Assembly (NCBI RefSeq): GCF_014697075.1
Contig: NZ_JACJRE010000022.1
Coordinates: 58,088-122,087 of the forward strand
Reading direction: 5' to 3'
Origin: Tolypothrix sp. FACHB-123
GTDB taxonomy: Bacteria > Cyanobacteriota > Cyanobacteriia > Cyanobacteriales > Nostocaceae
Length of the DNA: 64,000 nt
Each line of letters starts with the position of its first letter. Position 1 is the first letter of the stretch. Both the position numbers and the translations under genes were made by a program. The notes under the pieces are model-generated. The model was not told where the DNA came from and did not search any database. It was given only the letters and a program-made list of their open reading frames with translations. Of this stretch, positions 34,739 through 44,800 are shown piece after piece.

Positions 34739-35812
34739 CTATATTCCCCAGCGTAGGCTTGGTGTTTTAACTGGTGCATCCCATAGCCGGAGCATTTCAT
34801 CGTCTAATTTTAATAGGGTAATTGAGCATCCTTGCATTTCTAAAGATGTCATGTAGGAGCCGATGAGATTGCGGACAATTTGTAATCCGTGCTGTGCGCA
34901 GATTTGTGTTAGTTGGCGATAGACCAGATATAGTTCTGAAAGGGGAGTACCACCCATACCATTAACAAAAGCTAAGATGCGATCGCCTGTTTGCAATGGT
35001 GGATCTGTTAATTCTACATCTACCCATTCGCCTTGGTTTTCATCCCATTCCCTGACTATGCGGTGATAGCCTGTATCTTCAATGAGCGATCGCGTTAAAG
35101 TTGTGGTAATCTCATCTGCGGATTGTACAGGGATGCGTTCTCTACCAGGTTCACCATGAATCCCGATGCCGATTTCTAATTCGCGATCGCTTAATGTAAA
35201 TGTTGGTGAACCTTTAGCGGGTACTGTACAAGAACTCAACGCAATTCCCATACTCCGTCCGTGCAAGTTTACCCGACGGCATAAATCGGCAATTTGCGGC
35301 AAATCATAACCCTGTTCCGCTGCCGCACCGCAAATTTTTTCTGCTAATACTGTTGTGCCTACACCCCGCCTGCCCTGAGTATAAAGGCTATCTTTGACGG
35401 CGACATCATCATCAATCAAAATATTCAGCACCCGGATACCCTCACTGCGGGCTAATTCCGTCGCCATTTCAAAGTTCATCACATCGCCGCTATAATTTTT
35501 GACGATATAAAGGATACCAGCCCCACCATTAACTTGCTGGGCGGCTGCAAGCATTTGGTCGGGTGTAGGGGAAGTGAAAACCTCTCCCGGACAAGCTGCA
35601 TCCAACATTCCCTGCCCCACAAAACCCGCGTGCATCGGCTCATGTCCGCTACCACCACCAGAAATAATTGCTACTTTTCCTTGTACGGGTGCGTCGGCTC
35701 GATAAACAAAGGTAGGATCGTAACTCACCTGAATTAAATCAGTATGAGCCGCCGCCATACCTTGTAAACTTTCTCGTACAAAGTCTTCTGGATTATTAAT
35801 CAGCTTTTTCAT
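34739..35812 (-). CDS. dhaK: Dihydroxyacetone kinase subunit K
   Basis: Substrate-binding subunit of dihydroxyacetone kinase, 357 residues from ATG 35812 ([12 protein letters not shown]); an upstream in-frame start at 35842 is less likely. GGGSGHEP (52-59) and His219 in GIGIHGEPG, which binds dihydroxyacetone covalently, are both present. With dhaL it should phosphorylate dihydroxyacetone to DHAP. The two genes are not adjacent. Confidence 0.94.
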   Translation of the reverse strand: MKKLINNPEDFVRESLQGMAAAHTDLIQVSYDPTFVYRADAPVQGKVAIISGGGSGHEPMHAGFVGQGMLDAACPGEVFTSPTPDQMLAAAQQVNGGAGILYIVKNYSGDVMNFEMATELARSEGIRVLNILIDDDVAVKDSLYTQGRRGVGTTVLAEKICGAAAEQGYDLPQIADLCRRVNLHGRSMGIALSSCTVPAKGSPTFTLSDRELEIGIGIHGEPGRERIPVQSADEITTTLTRSLIEDTGYHRIVREWDENQGEWVDVELTDPPLQTGDRILAFVNGMGGTPLSELYLVYRQLTQICAQHGLQIVRNLIGSYMTSLEMQGCSITLLKLDDEMLRLWDAPVKTPSLRWGI

Positions 35813-35956
35813 GATTTCATTTGACAGAAAGCGCAGTGTCAAACCTTTTTCATTATCGATGATTAAAGAAACAGAGGAAAGCTGTATACTCAGCTATTCT
35901 GCTTTTAAGTTGCACAATTTATCGTGAGGGATGTTAACTGTTGACCGTTGACTGTT

Positions 35957-36019
35957 GTACGGGCGGGTTCACAAATATCCTCACTGATCAACGATAATTC
36001 TCAATAAACCCGCCCCTAC
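35957..36019 (-). repeat. Diverged module B palindromic repeat
   Basis: About 63 bp bounded by GTACGGGCGGGTT and AACCCGCCCCTAC, inverted terminal repeats of the module B family. The middle differs from the other copies at many positions. It lies within the 360-bp gap between dhaK and the acyl-CoA dehydrogenase gene and is flanked by GTTGACTG heptamers on both sides. Confidence 0.75.
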
Positions 36020-36178
36020 TGACTGTTGACTGTTGACAGCGCTGATTAGTAGTTATGCAATTTAGACGCACATTAGCTTAATTTTTTAGTGTCTACTGGA
36101 TTGACACAGCTAAATTAGGTGTGTTTTAGCTATTTGAATTGGTATCACCCATCCTTTGCCGACACAAAAGAATTAAAT

Positions 36179-37348
36179 ATGGTCAAACTTAATACATCTC
36201 CAGTAATCTCTACCGCCGATTTATTTCCCCGTGTCGCCGCCTTAGCTGCTGATTTTGCGACTCGCGCCGCAATTCACGATCGCGATGCTTCTTTCCCTTT
36301 TGAAAATTTCACAGCCCTCCAGCAAGCACAACTCCTGAATTTGACTGTTCCCCAAGAGTTTGGCGGGCAAGGTGTGGGATTTGCTACTGTCTGTCGAGTG
36401 ATTGAAACTATTGCAGCTGGGGATGCGGCTACGGCGTTAGTCTTGACGATGCATTATTTACAACATGCTAATGCTGGACGTAACCGCCGCTGGCCGGAAG
36501 CAATCTATCAACGGTTGTGTCAGGAATCGGTAGCAGGGATTGCTTTATTAAATGCGGCGCGTGTGGAACCGGAATTAGGTACACCAGCGAGGGGAGGATT
36601 ACCAGCAACGACTGCGGAATATACTGCTGATGGTTGGGTATTAAATGGTCATAAGAAATACACTACAGGTAGCCCAATTTTGCGTTACTTTGTAGTTTGG
36701 GCAAGGACTACAGAAGCCCAACCGCGAGTAGGTAATTTTCTCGTACCCCGTAATGTTGCTGGTGTCTGCATTGAAGAAACTTGGGATCACTTGGGAATGC
36801 GGGCGACTGGTAGCCACGACTTGATTTTAGAAAATGTCTTAATTCCTGTAGAGTATGCTTTGGATGTGCGCCCATTGTCAGCTTGGTCACCTGCCGATGC
36901 ACTACAATTAGCTGCTAATAGCTTATGGTTGAGTGCATTGTATCAGGGGGTAGCCAAAGCGGCGCGAGATTGGTTAGTAGGTTATTTAAATGAGCGATCG
37001 CCTAGTAATTTAGGCGCGAGTTTAGCCACTTTACCCCGGTTTCAAACAGCAATGGGGGAAATTGAAGCTTTATTGTATGCGAGCGATCGCCTAATTTATG
37101 GTTTAGCTCATGATATCGATGGCGCTAATTATGACAGTAACGTAACTTTACAGGCACAAACCGTTAAATATATCACCACCTCTCATGCCATTCGTGCTGT
37201 AGAAACAGGATTAGCCCTAATTGGTAACCCAGGCTTATCACGCCATAATCCCTTAGAAAGACATTACCGTGATGTACTTTGCAGCCGCATTCATACCCCA
37301 CAAAATGATGCGATTTGTTTAGCTTTAGGAAAGCAAGTTTTGGGTTAA
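36179..37348 (+). CDS. Acyl-CoA dehydrogenase family flavoprotein
   Basis: A 389-residue protein from ATG 36179; a GTG at 36119 would add 20 residues. The helical N-domain contains LTVPQEFGGQGVGF, the middle beta-domain has HKKYTTGSPILRYFVVWA and GMRATGSHDLILENV, and the C-domain ends with LERHYRDVLCSRIH, all typical of the acyl-CoA dehydrogenase fold with FAD. Cyanobacteria have little fatty-acid beta-oxidation, so the substrate may be another compound, as for monooxygenase-type members. Monocistronic. Confidence 0.85.
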   Translation: MVKLNTSPVISTADLFPRVAALAADFATRAAIHDRDASFPFENFTALQQAQLLNLTVPQEFGGQGVGFATVCRVIETIAAGDAATALVLTMHYLQHANAGRNRRWPEAIYQRLCQESVAGIALLNAARVEPELGTPARGGLPATTAEYTADGWVLNGHKKYTTGSPILRYFVVWARTTEAQPRVGNFLVPRNVAGVCIEETWDHLGMRATGSHDLILENVLIPVEYALDVRPLSAWSPADALQLAANSLWLSALYQGVAKAARDWLVGYLNERSPSNLGASLATLPRFQTAMGEIEALLYASDRLIYGLAHDIDGANYDSNVTLQAQTVKYITTSHAIRAVETGLALIGNPGLSRHNPLERHYRDVLCSRIHTPQNDAICLALGKQVLG

Positions 37349-37557
37349 TGGGCATTGGGCATTGGGCATTGGGGAGCCAGTCACGTGGGCGGGTTTCCCG
37401 ACTTGAGCGAACTGGCGTCATTGGGCATTGGGCAACAGTCTGTAGGGGCGGGTTTATTTAGATCATTGTTGATCCACGAGGATATCTGTGAACCCGCCCG
37501 TACAACAGTCAACCATCAACAGTCAACAGTCAACAGTCAACAGTCAACAGTCAACCC
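37349..37557 (+). repeat. Composite repeat: GGGCATT array, module A, module B, CAACAGT array
   Basis: Begins one base after the dehydrogenase stop. GGGCATT heptamers, then module A (37371-37422, GGGGAGCCAGTCACGTGGGC...), a second GGGCATT run, module B (37441-37505, with inverted ends GGGCGGGTT and AACCCGCCC), then seven GTCAACA heptamers. The last heptamers overlap the 3' end of the hybrid kinase gene. Confidence 0.88.
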
Positions 37558-40500
37558 GATTGCCCATAATATCAAAGATGGTTTTTATCAATTCCTGAAT
37601 ATCAATGGGTTTAGAAAGGTGGTGTTGGAAGCCTGCAAGTAGGGAACGTTGTCGATCTTCAATTCTCGCGTAGGCTGTGAGGGCGATCGCGGGAATTTGT
37701 CCCCCTTGTTCGGGTGGGCGAGTACGAATCTTTTGGATTAGGGTGTAACCATCGACATTGGGCATCCCAATATCACTAATTAACACATGGGGTTGAAAAG
37801 ATTCTAGATTGGCTAAAACTTCAGCAGCAGAGGTGACAGTGAGAACTTCTGCGCCGTATTGAGCGAGCAAGACTGTGAGTAATTCACGGGTATCCGGTTC
37901 ATCATCCACTGCCAAGATGCGAACTCCTGTAATATCTGGTGGTTCTTTGATTAATCGATGGGGCAGGCTTTTTTGTGGCTGAGTATCAAGTAAGGGTAAT
38001 CGGAGTGTAAATGTTGCGCCCTGTCCTTCACCTTTACTTTCAGCGCTGATAGTGCCTCCATGTGATTCTACCAGGGAACGGACGATCGCTAATCCTAAAC
38101 CTAGCCCACCATATTTGCGTGTGGTGGAAGCATCTTCTTGGCGGAAGGACTCAAAAATATGGGGCAGAAATTTGGGGTTGATACCTTTACCTGTATCGCT
38201 GACTGTAATTTGTGCTTGCTTACCAACTTGTTCTAGGCGAATCTCTACCTTTCCATTGTTAGGGGTAAATTTAATGGCGTTAGATAGCAAATTCCACACA
38301 ACTTGCTGGAGTCGCGCTGCATCGCCAGATACCAGCCCGATTGGGGTTAACACTGGATGGAGTTTGATTGATTTAGCCAAGGCGGCGTTGCGCATGGTGT
38401 CGAGGGCGGCTTCAATCACAAATCCTAGATTGACAGGATCTGTATTCATGCTGAGTTTACCACGGAGAATTTTGGCAACATCCAGCAGGTCATCAATTAA
38501 TTGGGTTTGGAGTTTGGCGTTGCGTTCAATACTGACTAGGGCTTCTTGGGTTTTGGTTTCGTCTAATTTGCGAGTTTGTAAAAGCTTTGCCCAGCCTAAA
38601 ATCGGGTTTAGGGGCGATCGCAATTCGTGAGATAAAATCGCTAAAAACTCATCTTTAATCCGGTTGGCGCGTTCGGCTTCTGCCCTAGCTGTTTGCTCTA
38701 ATTGTAATAAGCGATCGCGTTCAATTTCCAGTTGTTTTTGGGCTTCAATGTCTGTTGCTGTCCCAAACCATTTGATAGTTTCGCCTTGCTCATTCTTTTG
38801 CCCAACTGCTTGGTGTAAATACCAGCGATACACCCTATCTGCCCGCCGCATCCGCCCTTGAGCTTGATAAGAAGTATTATTTTTTACAGATTCAGCCCAC
38901 TTTTGCGCCAAAATGGGTACATCTTCTGGATGCACAACTTGTTCCCAGCTAGCTGCGCAGGCTTGTTCTAGGGTTAATCCTGTGAACTCCAGCCACCGTT
39001 GATTGGCATCAAGTAAAGTACCTGTGGCGTTGGCTGTCCAAACCAATTGGGGAATTAATTCTGCTAAACAACGATAGCGTTCTTCGCTTTGGCGTAATGC
39101 TGCTTCTGCTTGTTTGCGATCGCTAATATCCACTGTCGAGCCGACTATCCGAATTACCTGGCCTTGCTCGTTGCGAATTAAACTACCCCGTTCCCATACA
39201 TTCACCCAATGCCCATTTTTATGACGCACGCGATACTCGCCTTCATAAAGATTTTCGGTATCGCCAAATAATTTGGGTACTGTTGATTGCAGACGCGCCA
39301 AATCTACGGGATCAACTAATTCTTGCCACCAATCAGCGCTGGCTGGGACATCTTCTGGGTAAAAACCCACGAGATCGAAAAGTTTTTCCGAACGATAGAC
39401 TTCGTTAGTTTGTAAATTCCAGTCAAATACCAATCCATTAACAGCCTGAGTTACCAAGCGGAAGCGGGCTTCACTTTCACGTAATGCTTGCACTGCACGG
39501 GTTTGCTCAATCAGCGCCCAGACGCGAGCCAAGGTTGCTTGCAACAGTGTCACTTCATCCTCATGCCACAGTCGTGGTGTTCCAGAATAAATTGTCAGAC
39601 TGGCTACCCACTGACCCTGATAAATACCGGGAACGCTGACAAAGGCTCTGACGTGATATGGCTGATAATTGCTAGCAAAAGCCGCGGTACGGGGGTCTTT
39701 AGTTATGTCATCAATCGCCGCAAACTGACCAGCCGCAAAAGTAGCTTGAAATTCTGGGGTAATATAATTTGACAGTGAATAAGTACCGCTCATACTGGGT
39801 ACATTTTGACACCAATCTTGCTCTATAGTAATTAGACTGTTTTGCCAATCAATCTCGCCCAAGGTGCAGCGGTTCCCCCCCAGGTAGTCACCCAGACTAG
39901 TGATGGTTTCCCGTAACATTGCTTGAGCGTCTGCAAGTTGTCGCAGCCGTTGTTCTAGTTCGTTGAGGAATCGCTCGTTGAGTTCATGGCGCTTACGTTC
40001 CGTAATATCCTCAGCAATTCCAGTTAAACGATATACTCTACCTAATTCATCGCGAATAGGAAAACAGCGATCGCGCACCCAGCGTAATCTCCCATCGGGA
40101 AGCACAATCCGATACTCTTCGTCAAAGCCGCCCACCGCTGCTTTCTCTAGAAAAGCTCTCTCCGTGGCTTCTCGGTCTTCTGGATGCAAGTAATTGCTCC
40201 AGTTTTGTTGATCGTTAAGTAACTCGTCAGGGTTCAAACCCCAAAGGCGGTTATAAGCTGGGCTAACATAGCTAACGCGGCGTTCTGGAAATTCAGTCAC
40301 CCAAAATACAGCTTCAATATTTTCGGCTAGTTGGCGGAAGCGTTCCTCACTATCCCGCAGGGCTACTTCTGTTCGCCTGCGTTCCACCAGTTCGTTCTGT
40401 GCCTGCTGATAGAGTTCTGCTTGCTGAATGGCAATGCCTAATTGAGTTGCCAGTTCTTTGAGCAAGTCCACTTCTAAAGGTTGCCACTGCCGGGGTGCTG

Positions 40501-41323
40501 TGCAATGATGAACAATTAACATGCCCCACAGTTGACTGTGTTGCAAAATTGGCACAACCAGATTTGCCCGCACCTGCAACTTCACCAACTGTTCGACGTG
40601 ACAAGCATCAATAGTACCTTCGTAAATATCTGCTTTTAGGGTGACTTGTCCCTGACGGAAATATTCAATATAGTTTTCACTTAGACAAGGGTCATAAAGT
40701 GAAGTAGACAGTAAAGAATTCCAGCCCGTACCGACGGATTCTGTCACCACTTTACCCCAACCATCTGACTGCAAGCGGAAAATCAACACGCGGTCAGTTT
40801 GGAGAAACTGCCGCACCTGAGTTACAGTTGTTTGTAAAATTTCTGATAAATTTAGGGATTGATGAAGCTTTTGGGTAATTTGCCAGACTAAGCGTTCTCG
40901 CTCAATGCGCTGTTGTAGTTGAGTGCGTAACTGTACTGTTGCAATTGCCCCATTAACTGCCAATTGCAAGCGTTCTGGGGTAATATGTTCCTTAACCAAA
41001 TAATCTTGTGCTCCCGCTTTCATCGCCTGGACAGCGATCGCTTCATTGCCCTCCCCCGTTACCATAATTACTGCTAAGCAAGGCTGTTGTGTTGCGGAGC
41101 GTAAGCGAATCAGAAATTCCAGCCCATCTAAATCGGGTAAACGATAGTCGAGTAACACCACATCCGGTTGATGCTGCTGCCATAACTCTAACCCTTGTTG
41201 CCCCTGTGTCGCTTCTAAAATATTGTAGGAATATTCGCCATCGCGCTGTAAACAGCGCTGATAAAGTTCCCGGTCTTCTGGGGAGTCATCAACAATTAAC
41301 AGGGTGCGCCTGGTTTGAGACAT
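37544..41323 (-). CDS. Hybrid sensor histidine kinase (REC-GAF-PAS-GAF-PAS-PAS-HK-REC)
   Basis: A 1259-residue cytoplasmic multi-domain kinase. Order: receiver 1 (about 7-125, phospho-Asp59 in LLDYRLP); GAF 1 (about 165-305, VRQFLQTDRVLIFRL); PAS 1 (325-450, with LNPDELLNDQQNW); GAF 2 (470-610); PAS 2 (620-745); PAS 3 (755-875); HisKA with SHELRSPLNPILGW (about 905); HATPase with NLLSNAIKFTPNNGK and GLGLGLAIVRSL; receiver 2 (1130-1250, ISDIGMPNVDGY). No membrane helix is seen. GAF domains lack an obvious CxH bilin-binding motif. The last residues (GNRVDC) are read from the adjacent heptamer repeat. Signal and partner are unknown. Confidence 0.93.
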   Translation of the reverse strand: MSQTRRTLLIVDDSPEDRELYQRCLQRDGEYSYNILEATQGQQGLELWQQHQPDVVLLDYRLPDLDGLEFLIRLRSATQQPCLAVIMVTGEGNEAIAVQAMKAGAQDYLVKEHITPERLQLAVNGAIATVQLRTQLQQRIERERLVWQITQKLHQSLNLSEILQTTVTQVRQFLQTDRVLIFRLQSDGWGKVVTESVGTGWNSLLSTSLYDPCLSENYIEYFRQGQVTLKADIYEGTIDACHVEQLVKLQVRANLVVPILQHSQLWGMLIVHHCTAPRQWQPLEVDLLKELATQLGIAIQQAELYQQAQNELVERRRTEVALRDSEERFRQLAENIEAVFWVTEFPERRVSYVSPAYNRLWGLNPDELLNDQQNWSNYLHPEDREATERAFLEKAAVGGFDEEYRIVLPDGRLRWVRDRCFPIRDELGRVYRLTGIAEDITERKRHELNERFLNELEQRLRQLADAQAMLRETITSLGDYLGGNRCTLGEIDWQNSLITIEQDWCQNVPSMSGTYSLSNYITPEFQATFAAGQFAAIDDITKDPRTAAFASNYQPYHVRAFVSVPGIYQGQWVASLTIYSGTPRLWHEDEVTLLQATLARVWALIEQTRAVQALRESEARFRLVTQAVNGLVFDWNLQTNEVYRSEKLFDLVGFYPEDVPASADWWQELVDPVDLARLQSTVPKLFGDTENLYEGEYRVRHKNGHWVNVWERGSLIRNEQGQVIRIVGSTVDISDRKQAEAALRQSEERYRCLAELIPQLVWTANATGTLLDANQRWLEFTGLTLEQACAASWEQVVHPEDVPILAQKWAESVKNNTSYQAQGRMRRADRVYRWYLHQAVGQKNEQGETIKWFGTATDIEAQKQLEIERDRLLQLEQTARAEAERANRIKDEFLAILSHELRSPLNPILGWAKLLQTRKLDETKTQEALVSIERNAKLQTQLIDDLLDVAKILRGKLSMNTDPVNLGFVIEAALDTMRNAALAKSIKLHPVLTPIGLVSGDAARLQQVVWNLLSNAIKFTPNNGKVEIRLEQVGKQAQITVSDTGKGINPKFLPHIFESFRQEDASTTRKYGGLGLGLAIVRSLVESHGGTISAESKGEGQGATFTLRLPLLDTQPQKSLPHRLIKEPPDITGVRILAVDDEPDTRELLTVLLAQYGAEVLTVTSAAEVLANLESFQPHVLISDIGMPNVDGYTLIQKIRTRPPEQGGQIPAIALTAYARIEDRQRSLLAGFQHHLSKPIDIQELIKTIFDIMGNRVDC

Positions 41324-41817
41324 GATTAATCATCCAGATAAGCAGGAAAACCCCTTCAGGGAATTCAAAATTCAAAATTCAAAACTAGTACTGAACTTGT
41401 CGTTGGCGTAGCCTCTCCGCTAGGAGAAGTATTCAAAATTCAAAATTACAATCCATAACAAATTGAGTTGTTCTGTATCCTTATCTTCTGAGGTCACTTC
41501 AAAGCTGTAGTTTAGCAGCGTTTGCACATCTTAGTGAAGAAAAATCTTTGGGCTTGATAATCTAGCTGTTTTTGATATCTGTCAATCTCTGTCCAGTAAT
41601 AAAAACCACAACTGGTATAGCTTTTAGGCTACCATCCTTTTTAATCCGCTGCAACACATCTGTAATGCAGGGCATTGGGCATGGGGCATTGGTCAACAGC
41701 TCAAGGGGCGGGTTTATTTAGATCATTGTTGATCCACGAGGATATCTGTGAACCCGCCCCTACAATAGTCAACAGTTACTTCTTGTCCCCCTGCTCCCTG
41801 CCCCCTGCCCCCTGCCC
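41324..41817. other. Repeat-rich intergenic region
   Basis: About 490 bp with no gene. It holds ATTCAAAATTC repeats (41369-41385 and 41430-41446) around GGCGTAGCCTCTCCGCTAGG, GGGCATTGG heptamers (41671-41692), a module B copy (41704-41766) and CCCTGCCCCC runs (41785-41820). Promoter sequences for the hybrid kinase must lie near its right end side at 41324-41500. Confidence 0.7.
41704..41766 (+). repeat. Module B palindromic repeat
   Basis: Solo copy of module B (GGGGCGGGTTTATTTAGATC ... GTGAACCCGCCCCTACAA) without module A. It is almost identical to the copies at 37441, 45766 (reversed) and 47721. Confidence 0.85.
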
Positions 41818-44800
41818 CTAACCCCTAGCCCCTAAACTCAAGAGATTCGACTTCTGGGCTGGTGTCAAACCTGTAATTCCGTAAATATTCATCTCATGAT
41901 AAATTTGTTCTGCATTGAGACTATTGACGCTGCGCCAAGTTTGTGTATTCCAGAACTTAATCTCGGCATACGCATCGCCAGCAATTAGGGTTGTACCATC
42001 AGGACTAAAAGCCAGACACATAACCCAGGTATTATGACCTGTTAAAGTTGCTAGACAATCACCACTCGCTACATCCCAAAGCTTGATTGTCTCGTCACTG
42101 CTGCAACTAGCCAACATCTTACCATCAGGACTAAAAGCGATCGCCCAAAGTAAGTCTTGATGTCCACAAAGGACGTGAAGACATTCGCCTGTCTCAATAT
42201 CCCACAGTCGCGTGATTCCTTCAAAACTGCTACCTGTGGCGAATGTTCGATTATCGGGACTAAAAGCGACACTCCAAACCCAATTATGATTACCTGTAAG
42301 AGTTTGATAGCATTGCCGAGTTTCTAAATCCCAAATTCTCACTGTTTGGTCAAAACTTCCAGCCGCCAGCTTTTTACCATCAGGACTAAAAGCAATGGAC
42401 ATCCCCAAGTGTACTGGTAAGGTATCCAGGAGTTGTCCGGTGCTGGTATCCCACAATCTAATGTGATTATCGTAGCAGCTACTAGCTAACAGCCGACCAT
42501 CGGGACTAAAGGCGACACCTGTCACCATCCCTGTATGCCCATGCAAGATTTTGGTACACTGACCGGTGCTGACATTCCATAACCTAATGGTGCGGTCAGC
42601 GCTGGCACTAGCGATGGTGCTACCATCTGGGGTAAAATCCACAGCGAAGATTAAATCGGTGTGTCCAGATAAAATCCGACATTGACCATCAGTTGTCCAG
42701 ATACGTACAGTGCGGTCTTCACTGCCAGTGGCAATTGTATCAGGGAAAATAGGATGATAAGCGATCGCTTTAATCCAGTTACTTCTCCCCTTAATGACGC
42801 GGAAGCATTCACCACTCGCCACATCCCAAAACCGCAAACAAAAATCATCAGCACCGCTAGCTAGTTGAGTTCCTTGGGGGTTAGCGGCGATCGCATTAAC
42901 TGAGTTATTATGCCCTTGCAAAGTTTTGAGGCATTGTTGAGTAGTAATATCCCACAGGCGAATCGTCCCATCTATACTACAGCTTGCCAGAATATTGCTG
43001 TCATCCACAAAGGCGATCGCTAGTATCCCATTTAAATGTCCTGTTAACGCACCTAGACAAACACCGCGTTCAATATCCCAAAGGCGAATGGTTTTGTCTA
43101 AGCTACCACTCACCAACAATCCTTGGGAACTAAAAGCTAAAGATTTCAGCCAATCACCATGACCATGTAAGGTTTGAATACATTCACCTGTAGTTAAATC
43201 CCAAAGTTTAATACTATGGTCTTCACTTCCACTCACAAGTATTGGATGTTGTGGACTTAATGCCACAGACCAAACTCGGTTACTATGTCCTGTTAATGTT
43301 TTAGTACATTCCCCCAGAGATAAATCCCAAATTTTAATACTAAAATCAGCACTACTACTAATTAATGTCTTACCGTCACGGCTAAATCTAACGCAAAGTA
43401 CCCCACCATCGTGACCTTGAATAGTTTGAATACATTGTCCAGTTTCCACATCCCAAATTTTGATATTCGCATCTTCTCCCGCAGTTACGAAAGTTTTCCC
43501 ATCAGGATTGAAAGCGACACTCCAAATAAAACCAATATGACCTTGATAGGTAATTAATTGTTGACCGCTCTTCACATCCCAAAGACAAAAATGCCCATCA
43601 AAATGTGCCGTAGCTAAAATTTTCCCATCTGGACTAAATGTATTTGATATAACTGTAGATAGGGTTTTGGCAAATACAGAATTTGATAAATCTGCATAGG
43701 CAAAGTTCACTTGTTTTAAAGACGTATCTTGAAGATAAGCTTGCCAAATTGTTAGGCAAGAAAAATCATATCCAGTTAAGTCAATTTCTAGATGACATAA
43801 TAGATTCAGGATATTACCACCTATATATGTTGGTTCTAATTCAGGTGAAAATCTGCCTACATCTTGTTCCCATTTATTGAGAGATTGCTGTTGTAATGTT
43901 TGCAAAATCTCTTTCAGTCGATTTTCAATTGCTTGTTTAGTGCGCAGTTGTTGTAATAAACGCTCAATAATTGGTTGGAGAATTAATTTAGTTTGTGCAA
44001 CCCGGATGTAATCTTTTGATGTGGCTTTAATTAAAGCATGACTGTGAAATAAAGAATAGTTTCCTGATTTTTCTCCGGAAATTTCTGCACATGCTTCTTG
44101 AATTAACTGGGCTGTCACATATTCCATCACCACAGGTTGAAGCGTAAAATTAACAGGATTTTCCGCAAATTCAGAATTTCGGTCTTTATGCCCTAATTCT
44201 TGATGATCCCTTCTGTTTTCTGCCTCCTGGACACTGAGCGGAGTCGTTCGACGAAGTCGTTCCCGCAGGGTAGTGTGCTTTCTGCCTTTTTCAATCAAAC
44301 TGCGGCGACTGAGTGAATCTAAAGCCTCTAATAATTTCATAGAAGCTACAGGTAAAACTAAATCAGCCCGTAACTCTACCAAATTTACTGGTTCGCGATT
44401 AATTGCTAACCAAAACATCAATTCTTTTTCTAAGACAGAGAGACGATGAAACTGCTGATTAATTAAGTCATAAATACTACCAAAAACTGTAGAACCTTGA
44501 GCGAAAAATTCCCCGATATTGCCATCAAATAACTCTTGAATAGTAGTGGCAACAATTTTCAGAGCTAAGGGATTACCTGTATAATGTTGAATTAAATTTT
44601 GCCAATCGGTATCTGTACCGCAAAAGAAACTTTTGGTTCTAATTAATTCTAAAGCCGCGATCGCACTTAAGCCTTTGAGTTGCCACGAGCGCACGGGTAA
44701 ATTTTCCCCTTCCAAAGCCGCAACTTCCTGGGGTTTCTCACGGCTGGTAAGCAACACACAACTTTGATGGGCTGTTTCTCCCAGTTGTTGGAAGAGTTGC

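Noticed and set aside
37544-37560. Extra functional tail of the hybrid kinase
   Set aside because: The last codons are simply read from the GTCAACA heptamers; the receiver domain ends before them.
37355-37642. Open frame beginning MGIGHWGASHVGG over the repeat block, with similar frames at 45714-45914 and 47634-47834
   Set aside because: They are translations of the module A/B repeat in the same orientation each time, not conserved genes.
40231-40245. GGTTCAAACCC as a tRNA T-loop
   Set aside because: It lies in the hybrid kinase coding region with no acceptor stem or anticodon arm around it.
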